From Aliihoeflea aestuarii (GTDB lineage Bacteria > Pseudomonadota > Alphaproteobacteria > Rhizobiales > Rhizobiaceae), in assembly GCF_024105665.1 (NCBI RefSeq), contig NZ_JAAAMK010000004.1:1-64000 (forward strand): a stretch of 64,000 bases of DNA, read 5' to 3'. The notes beneath the pieces were generated by a model, which worked only from the letters and a program-made list of their open reading frames with translations, was not told the DNA's origin and did not search any database. A program made the position numbers and the translations under genes. This document shows, piece by piece, positions 46,927 through 59,113 of this stretch. Position 1 is the first letter of the stretch; every line of letters starts with the position of its first letter.

Positions 46927-48453
46927 ATGCCCTATAGCAATCCGATCCGAACGAGAACCTTCCGGCTGCTCACCATCGCAGCCTGCACGCTGGGCAGTTT
47001 CGCGATCGGCTTGGCCGCAACCCGGTTCGGCAGCGCGGGCGGTGTCGAGTTTCTGCCCGCCGCCATCGTCGGTCTGGTCATGGCATCTTTTTGCGCTCTT
47101 GCCGCCGCCAGTTCGGCCACTTCGTTCTTTGCCGGCGTCGATGAATCCGTGCGCTACGTCCATTTCGAGACGATGCACGACAAGCTGACAGGATTGCCCA
47201 GCCGCAAGGCGACGATGTCCAAGATCGGTTCGGCTGCCAGGGAAACGCGCTCCACGGGAAAGCCGGTTTTCCTCGTCGACATCGATATCGACCGCTTCAA
47301 GTCCATCAATGACGCGATCGGATATGCGAACGGCGACGAGCTCGTCCGCGTCTTTGCCGAGCGCCTTCGGCAATCGGTCCCGCACGGCACCGAGATCGGG
47401 CGCATCGCGGCCGGCGAATTCGCATTGCTGATCGAAGACAACAACGGCGGTGAGCGCATCGACCTGTTCGTCGACCGCCTTCTCGATAGCCTGGCCAAGC
47501 CCTACAGGCTTCAAACCCATCTTCAGTCCGTCAATTTGTCGATCGGCATCGCTTCCCTGCCCAAGGATGGTCTCAAGCCGGAACTTCTGCTGCGCCGTTC
47601 CAATCTTGCCCTTCAGCATGCACGCGCATCCGGTATCGGCGGGTGGGCGGTCTATCATGCCGAGATGGGCAAGGTCGCCGATTATCGGCAATGGATCGAG
47701 TCCGAGTTGCAGGCCGCGTTCGATCGTCGCGAGTTCACGCTTCACTATCAACCGCAGCATGACCTTTCGACGGGCCGCATCGTTGGCTACGAGGCACTGT
47801 TGCGCTGGAACCATCCGTTGCGCGGCATGATCCCACCGGACGAGTTCATCCCGATCGCCGAAGAAACGGGCATGATCACGCAGATCGGCGCGTGGGTTTT
47901 GCGGCAGGCTTGCCTCGATTCAAAGCGCCTGCCCGACGACTGTTTCGTCGCCGTGAACATTTCCGCCGTCGAGTTTACGAAGCGCGACTTCGTCGCCGAC
48001 GTGGCAGCGATCATCGCCGAAACCGGCACAACGCCCTCGCGTCTCGAACTCGAGATCACCGAAACCGCGATGATGCAGGATCGCGAGCGCGCCGCCGCGA
48101 TCCTCAAGGAACTGACCGCGATGGGGCTGACCGTGGCCGTCGACGATTTCGGCACAGGTTATTCCAATTTGAGCTACCTGATCGACTTCTCGTTTCACAA
48201 GCTCAAGATCGACCAGTCGTTCATCCAGCGCATGAACAGCGACGGAAATACGGGCGCGATCGTCTCGACCATCGTCGGCCTGTCGCGCGCACTTGGCGTT
48301 CATGCGATTGCCGAAGGCGTTGAAACGGAACATCAGGCCACAATGCTCAAGGCGGCCGGCTGCAACATCGTTCAGGGCTACTACTATGGCAGGCCCGCGC
48401 CGCTGCCCGCCGAGCAGATAACCGAGCGGCCGCGTCTGCGCGCCGTCTCCTGA
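46927..48453 (+). CDS. Membrane-bound GGDEF-EAL protein, probable c-di-GMP phosphodiesterase
   Basis: 508 residues from ATG 46927 (AGGTG six bases upstream; a GTG at 46918 is possible). Two membrane helices in the first 60 residues, no sensory domain. The GGDEF domain (about 75-235) is degenerate: the signature reads AAGEF, so cyclase activity is unlikely. The EAL domain (about 250-500) keeps EALLRWNHP, NISAVEFTKRD, ELEITETAMM, DDFGTGYSNLSYL, KIDQSFIQRM and AEGVETEHQ, all the metal and catalytic residues. It probably lowers c-di-GMP at the inner membrane. The stop abuts the convergent methyltransferase stop. Confidence 0.9.
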   Translation: MPYSNPIRTRTFRLLTIAACTLGSFAIGLAATRFGSAGGVEFLPAAIVGLVMASFCALAAASSATSFFAGVDESVRYVHFETMHDKLTGLPSRKATMSKIGSAARETRSTGKPVFLVDIDIDRFKSINDAIGYANGDELVRVFAERLRQSVPHGTEIGRIAAGEFALLIEDNNGGERIDLFVDRLLDSLAKPYRLQTHLQSVNLSIGIASLPKDGLKPELLLRRSNLALQHARASGIGGWAVYHAEMGKVADYRQWIESELQAAFDRREFTLHYQPQHDLSTGRIVGYEALLRWNHPLRGMIPPDEFIPIAEETGMITQIGAWVLRQACLDSKRLPDDCFVAVNISAVEFTKRDFVADVAAIIAETGTTPSRLELEITETAMMQDRERAAAILKELTAMGLTVAVDDFGTGYSNLSYLIDFSFHKLKIDQSFIQRMNSDGNTGAIVSTIVGLSRALGVHAIAEGVETEHQATMLKAAGCNIVQGYYYGRPAPLPAEQITERPRLRAVS

Positions 48454-49443
48454 TTATTTGCGCGCGCCGAGCACCTTGAAGCCGCCGGTGCGCACCAGTT
48501 CGCGGCTTTGCGAGAAGGATTTGAGCGCGGCCTCGTAAGGCAGATGGCTGTTGGCGACCATCAAAAGCTTGCCACCCGGCTTCAAAAGCTGTTTCGCCGC
48601 CTCGATCATCGCAATGCCGATATCCGGGTCACCCTTGCGGCCCGTATGGAAAGGCGGGTTCATGACGATTGCGTCGTAGAGCGCCTTCGCATCCTCTGAT
48701 GTCACGTCGAACCAGCGCGTGCGGCTTTCCACGCCGGGTGCCAGCGCCTTCATGTTCGCCTCGGCCGACCGAGCGGCGGCAAAGCTGGCTTCGAACAAGT
48801 CGATCCGCTTCACCTTGCGGCATTTCTGGGTGACGGCGACGGACAGATAGCCCCAGCCAGCGCCAAGATCGGCAACGGCTCCGAAGAGATCGTCGGGAAT
48901 ATGCTCGGCCAAAAGCTGCGAGCCCGCATCGATCCTGTCATGCGAAAACAGGCCCGGCACCGTCCGGAAACCGCCCTCGACCTCGACCGACGGCAGAGCG
49001 TCGGTCGGCGTGCCATTACCGCTGAACCAGAAGACCTTTCCGTGGTGCTTCGACGCCTGCCCCAGAAGCTCGGTCTGCGCGGCGACGCGCTTCTTCAAGC
49101 TGTCGATCCCGTCGGTCTTCGATCCGGCAACCACAACCAACCCGCTGGGACGAACGCGTGCATTCGCCTCGGCAAGCCAGTGCTCGTTGAGGGCCCTGTG
49201 TCTGCCACAGAGCACCAGCGCCATCGCATAACCTTCGCCGGCCGGCTCCGGCAGCACATGTGCCCCTGCCCTTTCGAGGCGCAGATAGTCGGGCCGGAAA
49301 TCCTGCACCGCGGTCACTTCATCGGCCTTCAATCCCCGCACCGCCGTCTCGGTGGCGTTGAGGATCAGGATCGGCCCGTCGCCGGGTACTTCGAGCGAGC
49401 CGGTTTCGAATGGGTGAAGCAGAGTAAGGCTTGCGTCAGTCAT
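48454..49443 (-). CDS. Class I SAM-dependent methyltransferase, RsmC-like
   Basis: 329 residues. Two tandem methyltransferase folds as in RsmC (16S rRNA m2G1207): an inactive N-terminal half and a C-terminal half with AVADLGAGWGYLSVAV (SAM motif I) and catalytic MNPPFHTGRKGD (motif IV, NPPF for base N-methylation). GLFSHDRIDAGSQLLAEHI before motif I is typical of the family. Adjacent to the pnp terminator; single gene. Confidence 0.87.
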   Translation of the reverse strand: MTDASLTLLHPFETGSLEVPGDGPILILNATETAVRGLKADEVTAVQDFRPDYLRLERAGAHVLPEPAGEGYAMALVLCGRHRALNEHWLAEANARVRPSGLVVVAGSKTDGIDSLKKRVAAQTELLGQASKHHGKVFWFSGNGTPTDALPSVEVEGGFRTVPGLFSHDRIDAGSQLLAEHIPDDLFGAVADLGAGWGYLSVAVTQKCRKVKRIDLFEASFAAARSAEANMKALAPGVESRTRWFDVTSEDAKALYDAIVMNPPFHTGRKGDPDIGIAMIEAAKQLLKPGGKLLMVANSHLPYEAALKSFSQSRELVRTGGFKVLGARK

Positions 49444-49471
49444 GGTTTCTTCTTGAGCAAAGCGGGCAAAG

Positions 49472-49499
49472 AAAAACGGGCGCGAAGATCGCGCCCGTT
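49472..49499 (-). terminator. Rho-independent terminator of pnp
   Basis: Eleven-pair stem AACGGGCGCGA / TCGCGCCCGTT with a three-base loop; the A-run on the left becomes the U-run of the minus-strand transcript. 21 bases after the pnp stop. Confidence 0.9.
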
Positions 49500-49520
49500 C
49501 CGTTTTCAGTTCGGCGATAA

Positions 49521-51671
49521 TTACGCGTCGGTCTCTTCGGCGTCGGCCGACTTCCTCTCGCGGGTGATTTCCTGACCGGTTTCCTGATCGACGACCTTCA
49601 TCGACAGGCGAACCTTGCCGCGCTCGTCGAAGCCGAGCAGCTTGACCCAGACCTTCTGGCCTTCCTTGACGACGTCCGTCGTCTTGGCGACACGGTCCGA
49701 AGCGAGCTGCGAGATGTGAACCAGACCGTCCTTCGGGCCGAAGAAGTTCACGAAGGCGCCGAAATCGGCGGTCTTGACGACCGTGCCTTCATAGATCTCG
49801 CCGACTTCCGGCTCGGCCACGATCGTGTGGATCCACTTCTTGGCGGCCTCGATCTCCTTCGCGTTGGACGACGCGATCTTCACCGTGCCGTCGTCTTCGA
49901 TGTTGATCTTCGCACCGGTCTTTTCCACGATCTCGCGGATGACCTTGCCGCCCGAGCCGATCACGTCGCGGATCTTGTCGGTCGGAATGTTCATGACCTC
50001 GATGCGCGGCGCGAACTCGCCGAGTTCCGAACGGCCTTCGGTGATGGCATTGGCCATCTCGCCGAGGATGTGGACGCGGCCGTCCTTGGCCTGGCCGAGA
50101 GCGATCTTCATGATCTCCTCGGTGATGCCTTCGATCTTGATGTCCATCTGGAGCGACGTGATGCCGTCCTGCGTACCGGCCACCTTGAAGTCCATGTCGC
50201 CGAGGTGATCCTCGTCGCCGAGAATGTCGGAGAGGACCGCGAAGCGCTCATCTTCCTTGATCAGGCCCATCGCGATGCCTGCGATCGGCTTGGTCAGCGG
50301 GACGCCAGCATCCATCAGCGCCAGCGAAGCGCCGCAGACGGTCGCCATCGAGGACGAGCCGTTGGACTCGGTAATCTCGGACACAAGACGCAGCGTGTAG
50401 GGGAACTGCTCGACTGCCGGCAGCATCGGACGGATTGCGCGCCATGCCAGCTTGCCATGGCCGATTTCGCGGCGGCCGGGCGAACCCATGCGACCTGTCT
50501 CACCGACCGAATAGGGCGGGAAGTTGTAGTGAAGCAGGAAGCGTTCCTTGTAGGTGCCCGTGAGCGCGTCGATGAACTGCTCGTCTTCGCCGGTGCCGAG
50601 CGTGGCAACCACGATCGCCTGCGTCTCGCCGCGCGTGAACAGGGCCGAGCCGTGCGTGCGCGGCAGGATGCCGACTTCCGAAACGATCGGACGGACCGTC
50701 GAAAGGTCGCGGCCGTCGATGCGGCTCTTGGTGTCGAGGATGTTCCAGCGAACGATCTTGGCCTGAAGCGACTTGAACACCGTACCGATGACTTCGGACG
50801 TGTACTTGGCTTCCTCGCCTTCAGCCGGTGCGAAATGCGCCTTCACCTTCGCCTTGACGGCGTCGACGGCGGCATAGCGCTTCTGCTTGTCGGTGTTCTT
50901 GTAGGCGTCGCGCAGCTCGCCTTCGACGAGCGCCAGCATTTCGCCTTCAAGCGCCGAATGGTCGGCAGGAACGAAGTCGCGCGGGTCCTTGGCGGCCACT
51001 TCGGCAAGCTTGATGATCGCGTCGATGACCGGCTGGAACGCGCGGTGGCCGAACATGACGGCGCCGAGCATCGTCTCTTCGTCCAGTTCCTGCGCTTCCG
51101 ATTCGACCATGAGAACGGCATCGCCCGTACCGGCGACGACGAGGTCGAGCTTGGATTCGGGCATCTCGTCGAGATGCGGGTTGACGACGTATTCGCCGTT
51201 GATGTAGCCGACGCGCGCGCCGCCGATCGGGCCCATGAAGGGCACGCCCGAAAGCGTCAGTGCGGCGGAGGTGGCGACGATCGCGAGGATGTCCGGATCG
51301 TTCTCGAGGTCATGCTGCATGACCGTGACGACGACCTGCGTATCGTTCTTGTAGCCGTCGGCGAAGAGCGGTCGGATCGGACGGTCGATCAGACGGGAAA
51401 CCAGCGTTTCCTTTTCGCTCGGACGGCCTTCGCGCTTGAAGAAGCCGCCGGGGATCTTGCCGGCTGCGTAGGTCTTTTCCTGGTAGTTGACGGTCAGCGG
51501 GAAGAAGTCGAAGCCCGGCTTCGGCTCCTTGGCCGAAACGACGGTGGCCAGAACGACGGTCTCGCCATAGGTGGCGAGAACGGCGCCGTCGGCCTGACGG
51601 GCGACCTTGCCCGTTTCCAGAACGAGCGGGCGACCGCCCCACTCGATTTCAACGCGGTGGTGATTGAACAT
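49521..51671 (-). CDS. pnp: Polyribonucleotide nucleotidyltransferase (PNPase)
   Basis: 716 residues. 3'-5' phosphorolytic exonuclease of mRNA decay. Two RNase PH domains (about 5-220 and 310-540; [49 protein letters not shown]), a KH domain ([19 protein letters not shown]) and S1 domain ([19 protein letters not shown]). The acidic C-terminal tail is short. ATG 51671 behind AAAGGACAAGAC was preferred to one five codons upstream. Last gene of the rimP-pnp cluster. Confidence 0.97.
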   Translation of the reverse strand: MFNHHRVEIEWGGRPLVLETGKVARQADGAVLATYGETVVLATVVSAKEPKPGFDFFPLTVNYQEKTYAAGKIPGGFFKREGRPSEKETLVSRLIDRPIRPLFADGYKNDTQVVVTVMQHDLENDPDILAIVATSAALTLSGVPFMGPIGGARVGYINGEYVVNPHLDEMPESKLDLVVAGTGDAVLMVESEAQELDEETMLGAVMFGHRAFQPVIDAIIKLAEVAAKDPRDFVPADHSALEGEMLALVEGELRDAYKNTDKQKRYAAVDAVKAKVKAHFAPAEGEEAKYTSEVIGTVFKSLQAKIVRWNILDTKSRIDGRDLSTVRPIVSEVGILPRTHGSALFTRGETQAIVVATLGTGEDEQFIDALTGTYKERFLLHYNFPPYSVGETGRMGSPGRREIGHGKLAWRAIRPMLPAVEQFPYTLRLVSEITESNGSSSMATVCGASLALMDAGVPLTKPIAGIAMGLIKEDERFAVLSDILGDEDHLGDMDFKVAGTQDGITSLQMDIKIEGITEEIMKIALGQAKDGRVHILGEMANAITEGRSELGEFAPRIEVMNIPTDKIRDVIGSGGKVIREIVEKTGAKINIEDDGTVKIASSNAKEIEAAKKWIHTIVAEPEVGEIYEGTVVKTADFGAFVNFFGPKDGLVHISQLASDRVAKTTDVVKEGQKVWVKLLGFDERGKVRLSMKVVDQETGQEITRERKSADAEETDA

Positions 51672-51872
51672 GTCTTGTCCTTTCATCGACCATGCGCAGC
51701 AGCGCCTTCGCCTGTCGCGTCACGGTCTCTTCTTTGGCGGAACGAGCCACGGGCAAGACAACGGGAGGCTCATCGAAGCGCACTGTTCGCGCGAGCATCC
51801 TGCAATCCTGCCCCATGACCTATCCCATGGAGCGCCCCACATCAGGGGCGGTCGGGCACCTTGCCCGAATGC

Positions 51873-51909
51873 AAAAACCCGGCGAAGCCGATTGCACGGC
51901 TCCGCCGGG
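51873..51909 (-). terminator. Hairpin terminator between rpsO and pnp
   Basis: CCCGGCG / CGCCGGG outer stem with inner AGCCG / CGGCT pairing; five A on the left give a U-run in the minus transcript. It lies seven bases after the rpsO stop and may be partly read through into pnp. Confidence 0.78.
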
Positions 51910-51915
51910 AAACTG

Positions 51916-52185
51916 TTAGCGGCGCAGGCCGAGCTTTCCGATCAGCGTCTGGTAGCGGCCTTCGTCCTTGCCCTTGAGATAGTCAAGGAGATGACGGCGC
52001 TGCGACACCAGAGCCAGAAGACCACGACGGGAATGGTTGTCCTTCTTGTGGTCCTTGAAGTGCTCGGTCAGGTTCTTGATCCGCTCGGAGAGGAGCGCGA
52101 CCTGGACTTCCGGAGAGCCGGTATCGCCCTTCTTGGTCCCGAATTCGGTGAGCAGTTCCTGCTTGCGTTCAGCGGTGATCGACAT
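51916..52185 (-). CDS. rpsO: 30S ribosomal protein S15
   Basis: 89 residues, standard length. [40 protein letters not shown] and [20 protein letters not shown] are the S15 hallmarks; binds 16S rRNA and organises the central domain. ATG 52185 behind GAAAGGAAGC. Upstream of pnp as in most bacteria; separated from truB by a sensor kinase gene. Confidence 0.97.
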   Translation of the reverse strand: MSITAERKQELLTEFGTKKGDTGSPEVQVALLSERIKNLTEHFKDHKKDNHSRRGLLALVSQRRHLLDYLKGKDEGRYQTLIGKLGLRR

Positions 52186-52387
52186 CGAGTGCTTCCTTTC
52201 GAAATGGAGGAATTGGGTCGCCCACGGCCGGGATGTCGTCCAGCGGGGGCCTGTGGTCGCGGCAGAAAAGCTGCGGCGATGGCGCGCATATAGTGGAGTT
52301 GCACGACAAATGCCAGCGAATTCGGCCGCAGCATGCGCCGGCGGTTCGCAAAGACGGCCGCCGGGCCATAGACACGAGCGCAGGGCG

Positions 52388-54091
52388 TCAACCGAACCGG
52401 CGTTCGGCCCGCACGGCATCCGGCTCAGGCTGAAGCTTTTCGACCGGCATGACGAAGCGCCAGGAAAGTCCTTCCGGTCCGACCGTCCGTTCGATCTCGG
52501 CGTCCAGCGTGCCGCCGAGCATGCGCTCGATGACTTCCGAGCCGAAGCCGCGACCTTCTTCCTGCGCGACGAAACCGGGGACGGTCTCCTGCCAATCGAT
52601 TGCCAGCCTGTCGCCCTCTATGGTCCATGTGACGGCAAGGTGCCCGTTGCTGGCAGCGAAAGCGCCGTATTTGGCCGCGTTCGTTGCGAGTTCATGCACG
52701 GCGAGGCCGATCGTTTGAGCCGCCTGATGCGACAGGCGGACGCGCTGACCGGTCAAGGAAAGCCGTGCCTCTTCATCGGGTCGAAACACTTCGATCTGGG
52801 CTTCGAGCAGTTCGCGCAGTTCGACGCCGGCCGCGCCGCCCGCGATCAGGAGGTCCGTCGATCGCGCCAGTCCCTGAACCCGCTTCTGGAACGAATCCTG
52901 AAAAGCGACCAGATCCGGCGCATGTCGCGCCGTCTGCTTGGCGATCGAGGAGACGACCGTCAACTGGTTCTTGGAACGGTGCGCGACCTCGCGCATCAGA
53001 AACCGGATTTCGCTTTCGGCCTGCTGGCGATCACGCGAGGCTTCGGCGAGCGCGGCGGAAATCGTCGCGATCTCGGCCACGCCATAGGGCTTTTCGACGA
53101 CCGCTTCGCCGCTCCCCAGCCGGCGCGCATCCGCCTCCAGTTCGCGCACGGGCCGCGAAAGCTGCCGGCCGAGCACCCAGGCTGCCAGTGCGCTCAGAAT
53201 CGCCAGAAGGATGCCGCCCAGCGCAAAGACCTGCAAGGCGCGTATCTGGGGCGCGGCCACGATCCGCGACGGCGACCAGACCACGACCTGCCAGCCGCTG
53301 AGCGATGAATTGATCGCGATCGTCTCGTAATCCTCGCCCTGGACCGAAATAGTGGTGCGCGAGGGCGGTCCGTCCGGGCGGCCGTTCGGCCACAGAAAGA
53401 ACGGCTTGCCGATCTCCGAGGACATGAAAGTGGTAGCGACCACGACGCCGTTTCCGTCCACGACGGACGCGTTCCAGCCGCCACGCAGGTTCTGCCCCGC
53501 GATGACGCTTGTCAGGTCCTCCGCGTTCTGCGTCAGCACAAGCGCGCGATCGATGACGCCGTCGGTCCACGGGACGATGACGTTGAACACCCACTTTTGT
53601 GCGGTCTGTCCGTAGAAAGCGTTCGATACGACGGTGTTGCCGGATTGCAGGGCCAGTTCAATGGGGCCGGGGTCCGATGGCCTGCCCAGCACGCTTCCGA
53701 AGGGAACCCGCGTGTTGAAGAGCTGATTGAGATCTTCGTCGAAAAGGATCAGGTGTGAATTCGTTTGCTCCAGCGCGACAGCGGCGCGGTCGTAGAATTC
53801 GCGTTGATTGTCCAGAAGCAGCGAGCGCGCCGTCGAAAGCACGCGCAAGGTCGTGACCATGCTGACGAGTTCGCGGTCGACCGTTTCAGAAATCGAACCC
53901 GCCGTCGCTTCGGCGAGCGTCGTCAGGATATCCTGCTGCGTGCGGTTGTTGCGCTCGAGAAGAACGGCAATGAACAGAAGCGTCGGAATGAGCGCCACGG
54001 CGACCAGAGCCGCAAGCAGGGTCGCGACCGGCATAGGCCGGCGACGCCTGGCGCCGCCATGTTCATCTGCCGCAATGTCCCTGTCGCTCAA
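52388..54091 (-). CDS. HWE-family sensor histidine kinase, membrane-bound
   Basis: 567 residues from a TTG at 54091 (GGGGGG upstream); TTG 54103 and ATG 54034 are alternatives. Helix 1 ([20 protein letters not shown]), a large periplasmic dCache-like sensor (about 45-280), helix 2 ([20 protein letters not shown]), a HAMP-like linker, then an HWE kinase core: phospho-acceptor [18 protein letters not shown]-box [14 protein letters not shown]-x-E in [10 protein letters not shown], and [11 protein letters not shown]. No receiver gene lies nearby, so the partner is unknown. The stop is 202 bases before rpsO. Confidence 0.88.
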   Translation of the reverse strand: MSDRDIAADEHGGARRRRPMPVATLLAALVAVALIPTLLFIAVLLERNNRTQQDILTTLAEATAGSISETVDRELVSMVTTLRVLSTARSLLLDNQREFYDRAAVALEQTNSHLILFDEDLNQLFNTRVPFGSVLGRPSDPGPIELALQSGNTVVSNAFYGQTAQKWVFNVIVPWTDGVIDRALVLTQNAEDLTSVIAGQNLRGGWNASVVDGNGVVVATTFMSSEIGKPFFLWPNGRPDGPPSRTTISVQGEDYETIAINSSLSGWQVVVWSPSRIVAAPQIRALQVFALGGILLAILSALAAWVLGRQLSRPVRELEADARRLGSGEAVVEKPYGVAEIATISAALAEASRDRQQAESEIRFLMREVAHRSKNQLTVVSSIAKQTARHAPDLVAFQDSFQKRVQGLARSTDLLIAGGAAGVELRELLEAQIEVFRPDEEARLSLTGQRVRLSHQAAQTIGLAVHELATNAAKYGAFAASNGHLAVTWTIEGDRLAIDWQETVPGFVAQEEGRGFGSEVIERMLGGTLDAEIERTVGPEGLSWRFVMPVEKLQPEPDAVRAERRFG

Positions 54092-54258
54092 ACTGCCCCC
54101 CAACGCGCACCCAACACGAATGCGCCCGGTATCCTAACGCATGATCCACAGGACCCGCATACCAAATGACGACCGGCCGCTGCAGTCAATCGCGATTCGG
54201 CCGATTTTCACGGATCGCTAAAATGGCAATGCGGCAGCACGGTGATCGGGCCGAACGC

Positions 54259-55227
54259 TCAACCGGCGAATACGCGCTTTGGCTTGAACATGCCGGCCTC
54301 GATCATGCCGATCGCGACCAGCTTGCCTCGCGCGGTGGCGCAGGCTTCGTCGGCTTCCAGCGGTGCATCGCGGCCACGTATGATGACCGGGTTGCCGAGC
54401 CGAATACGGGCGGCGGCATCGTCGGTCAGCGCGACCTGCGGCAGGCAGTCGAGAGCGGCCCCGGTGTCGGCCAGAAGACCATCCAGCGCCTTCAACTGCT
54501 CGCCTTCCGGTCGGCCCGGCTTCTCACCTTCCGCCACTTCGCGCGCATGCGCGGCGACCGCTTCCTCGATCATCTCCATCGTGACGAGGTCATCGGCGGT
54601 GAACGGATCGACTTCGGTTCGGCGCAACGTGGAGATATGGCCGTAGCAGCCGAGATCGCGGCCCATGTCGCGCGCGAGCGAGCGCACATAGGTGCCCTTG
54701 CCGCATTCGATCTCGAAGACCGCAGCGTCCGCTGCGTATTCGATCAGGTCGAACCTGCCGATTTCGACTTCGCGAGCGGGAATGTCCACTGTTTCGCCGT
54801 CCCGTGCCAGATCATATGCACGCTCTCCGGCGATCTTGATCGCGGAGAATTGCGGCGGCGTCTGCATGATGATGCCCGTATAGTTGGGCATGATCGCGCG
54901 GATGTCGGCTTCCGACGGGCGCTTGTCGGAGCTTTTCGTCGCCGTTCCCTCAAGGTCGTCGGTCGTGCGCTCCTCGCCCCATGTTACCGTGAAGCGGTAA
55001 ACCTTCGCCCCGTCCTGAACGTAAGGCACGGTCTTCGTCGCCTCGCCGAGCGCGATGGGCAGCATGCCCGATGCCAGCGGATCAAGCGTGCCGGCGTGGC
55101 CCGCCTTGTCCGCATTATAAAGCCATTTCACCTTCGACACCGCATCGGTCGAGCCCATGCCGACCGGCTTGTCGAGGATCAGCCAGCCCGAGACCGGACG
55201 TCCCTTCTTCTTTCCGCGCCGCGCCAT
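54259..55227 (-). CDS. truB: tRNA pseudouridine(55) synthase
   Basis: 322 residues. [20 protein letters not shown], catalytic Asp in [37 protein letters not shown] and [14 protein letters not shown] are the TruB motifs. Makes pseudouridine 55 in the T-loop of nearly all tRNAs. Starts two bases after the rbfA stop. The C-terminal PUA-like extension (about 240-322) is normal for alphaproteobacteria. Confidence 0.96.
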   Translation of the reverse strand: MARRGKKKGRPVSGWLILDKPVGMGSTDAVSKVKWLYNADKAGHAGTLDPLASGMLPIALGEATKTVPYVQDGAKVYRFTVTWGEERTTDDLEGTATKSSDKRPSEADIRAIMPNYTGIIMQTPPQFSAIKIAGERAYDLARDGETVDIPAREVEIGRFDLIEYAADAAVFEIECGKGTYVRSLARDMGRDLGCYGHISTLRRTEVDPFTADDLVTMEMIEEAVAAHAREVAEGEKPGRPEGEQLKALDGLLADTGAALDCLPQVALTDDAAARIRLGNPVIIRGRDAPLEADEACATARGKLVAIGMIEAGMFKPKRVFAG

Positions 55228-55229
55228 TT

Positions 55230-55643
55230 TCAGCCGTCTTTCCTGTCTTCGTCCTCGTCATCGAGGTCGCGCGCAACTTCAGGCGAGCGCAGCAACGCAT
55301 CGATGCGGGCCATGTTGTCGAAACTGGTGTCGAGCCGGAAACGGAACTCCGGCATGTATTTCATCTGACGCAGCGCGCCGGATACGCGGCCGCGAATAAA
55401 CTTCGCGTTCTTCGCCAAAGCCTTGATGACGGCCTGATCATCCTTCGCGGCAAGCGGGGCGACGAAGGCCGTGGCGATCTTGAGATCCGGCGACATACGC
55501 ACTTCCGACACCGAAATCACGGTGCCTTCGATGGCGTCGTCGCGGATTTCGCCGCGCTGGATGACGTCCGAAAGGGCGTGTCGCACCTGCTCGCCGATAC
55601 GCAACTGGCGCTGGGACGGACCGTCCGAAGCGAATTTGGACAT
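55230..55643 (-). CDS. rbfA: 30S ribosome-binding factor A
   Basis: 137 residues. KH-type fold with [37 protein letters not shown] and [18 protein letters not shown]; acidic C-terminus [12 protein letters not shown]. Needed for 16S rRNA 5'-end maturation at low temperature. ATG 55643 behind GGAGGTTTATTCCC. The frame extends upstream across a hairpin region but not as RbfA. Confidence 0.95.
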   Translation of the reverse strand: MSKFASDGPSQRQLRIGEQVRHALSDVIQRGEIRDDAIEGTVISVSEVRMSPDLKIATAFVAPLAAKDDQAVIKALAKNAKFIRGRVSGALRQMKYMPEFRFRLDTSFDNMARIDALLRSPEVARDLDDEDEDRKDG

Positions 55644-55664
55644 GGGAATAAACCTCCGTGCGGT

Positions 55665-55687
55665 GCCGCAGGGATAGAACCTGCGAC
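55665..55687 (-). other. tRNA T-arm look-alike just upstream of rbfA
   Basis: On the minus strand GCAGG-TTCTATC-CCTGC forms a five-pair stem with a seven-base loop starting TTC, preceded by ATGTC like a tRNA variable loop; the stem extends to eight pairs with one G-U. A full tRNA cannot be built around it: no acceptor partner or D-arm. Confidence 0.5.
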
Positions 55688-55707
55688 ATCCGTCTGGCGA
55701 ACAGGGA

Positions 55708-55737
55708 AATGGCGGCAGTTCGAAAGCTGCCGCCATT
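55708..55737 (-). other. Strong hairpin between infB and rbfA
   Basis: Eleven-pair perfect stem AATGGCGGCAG / CTGCCGCCATT with an eight-base loop, 14 bases after the infB stop, without a U-run. It could be an RNase processing site, mRNA stabiliser or weak attenuator in the operon transcript. Confidence 0.6.
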
Positions 55738-55751
55738 CATTCAGCCTGCAA

Positions 55752-58384
<2,633 letters not shown>

Positions 58385-58388
<4 letters not shown>

Positions 58389-59113
58389 TCCGTATCCTCT
58401 GCGGCCTCTTGATCGTCAGCGACCGCCGCATTCGCATTCCGCTGGTCCGGGGTTCCGCCCCGATATCGGTCAAGCGCACCCACGCGCTTTGCCGCCGCCT
58501 TGCCCGCATCTGCGCCAAGCACGGCAGCATGTATCACATTTGCCCCCCCCAATGCCAAACCCAATTCGGCTTGCGAAAAGAGTTTGTAGGCCGGGATGTC
58601 GGGGCCTCCCAGATGCACGACCGAACGCCGCGCCTGGGTGATCTTCCTGACGCCGTCCTCCGACGCCTCGCGTGCATGCAAAACCAGAACCGCCTTGCCG
58701 CTGCGCACGGCCGCATCGACCTTGGCCGCGCCCAGAACCAATCGCCCGGCCTTGCGTGCCAGTCCGATCGCGCCGAGCGCCTGCTTCGCCAGAAGCCGGT
58801 CGACCAGATCGCCGAGTTCCGGCGATACGTCCACCTTCTCCTTCAGGGCGCGGGCGAAGAGATTCTTCACCACCGCCTTGTCGACGACCGCACGCTCGGC
58901 CGTCACCCAACAGCCGCGACCGGGCAGATTGCGCTTCAGGTCGGGAACGACGCCCATATCAGGGCTGGCGACGAAGCGGATCAAATCGTCAGGCGACCCG
59001 CCTCTTCTCGTCACTATACATGTGCGTTCGCTTGGCGCGTTCAAGTGCGTCGCTGCCCTTTCCGGTGCCTCAGGCGCCCTGCGCGTCGTCTTCGAGTACG
59101 GCTTCTTCCTCAT
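58385..59113 (-). CDS. YlxR-like RNA-binding protein fused to L7Ae/L30e-like domain
   Basis: 242 residues from ATG 59113, overlapping the nusA end by 44 bases. A TTG at 59044, after nusA and behind GGAAAGG, would give 219 residues and is quite possible. N-terminal DUF448/YlxR domain: [20 protein letters not shown] and [20 protein letters not shown]-terminal L7Ae-like domain: [20 protein letters not shown] and [12 protein letters not shown]. In Firmicutes these are two separate genes (ylxR, ylxQ) in the same nusA-infB interval. Presumed RNA/ribosome-associated. Confidence 0.9.

Noticed and set aside
49716-51818. A 700-codon plus-strand frame opposite pnp
   Set aside because: Antisense shadow; pnp on the minus strand has all expected domains and a terminator.
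55644-55740. A complete tRNA gene between infB and rbfA
   Set aside because: Only the T-arm and variable loop geometry fit; no acceptor stem pairing, D-arm or proper anticodon stem.
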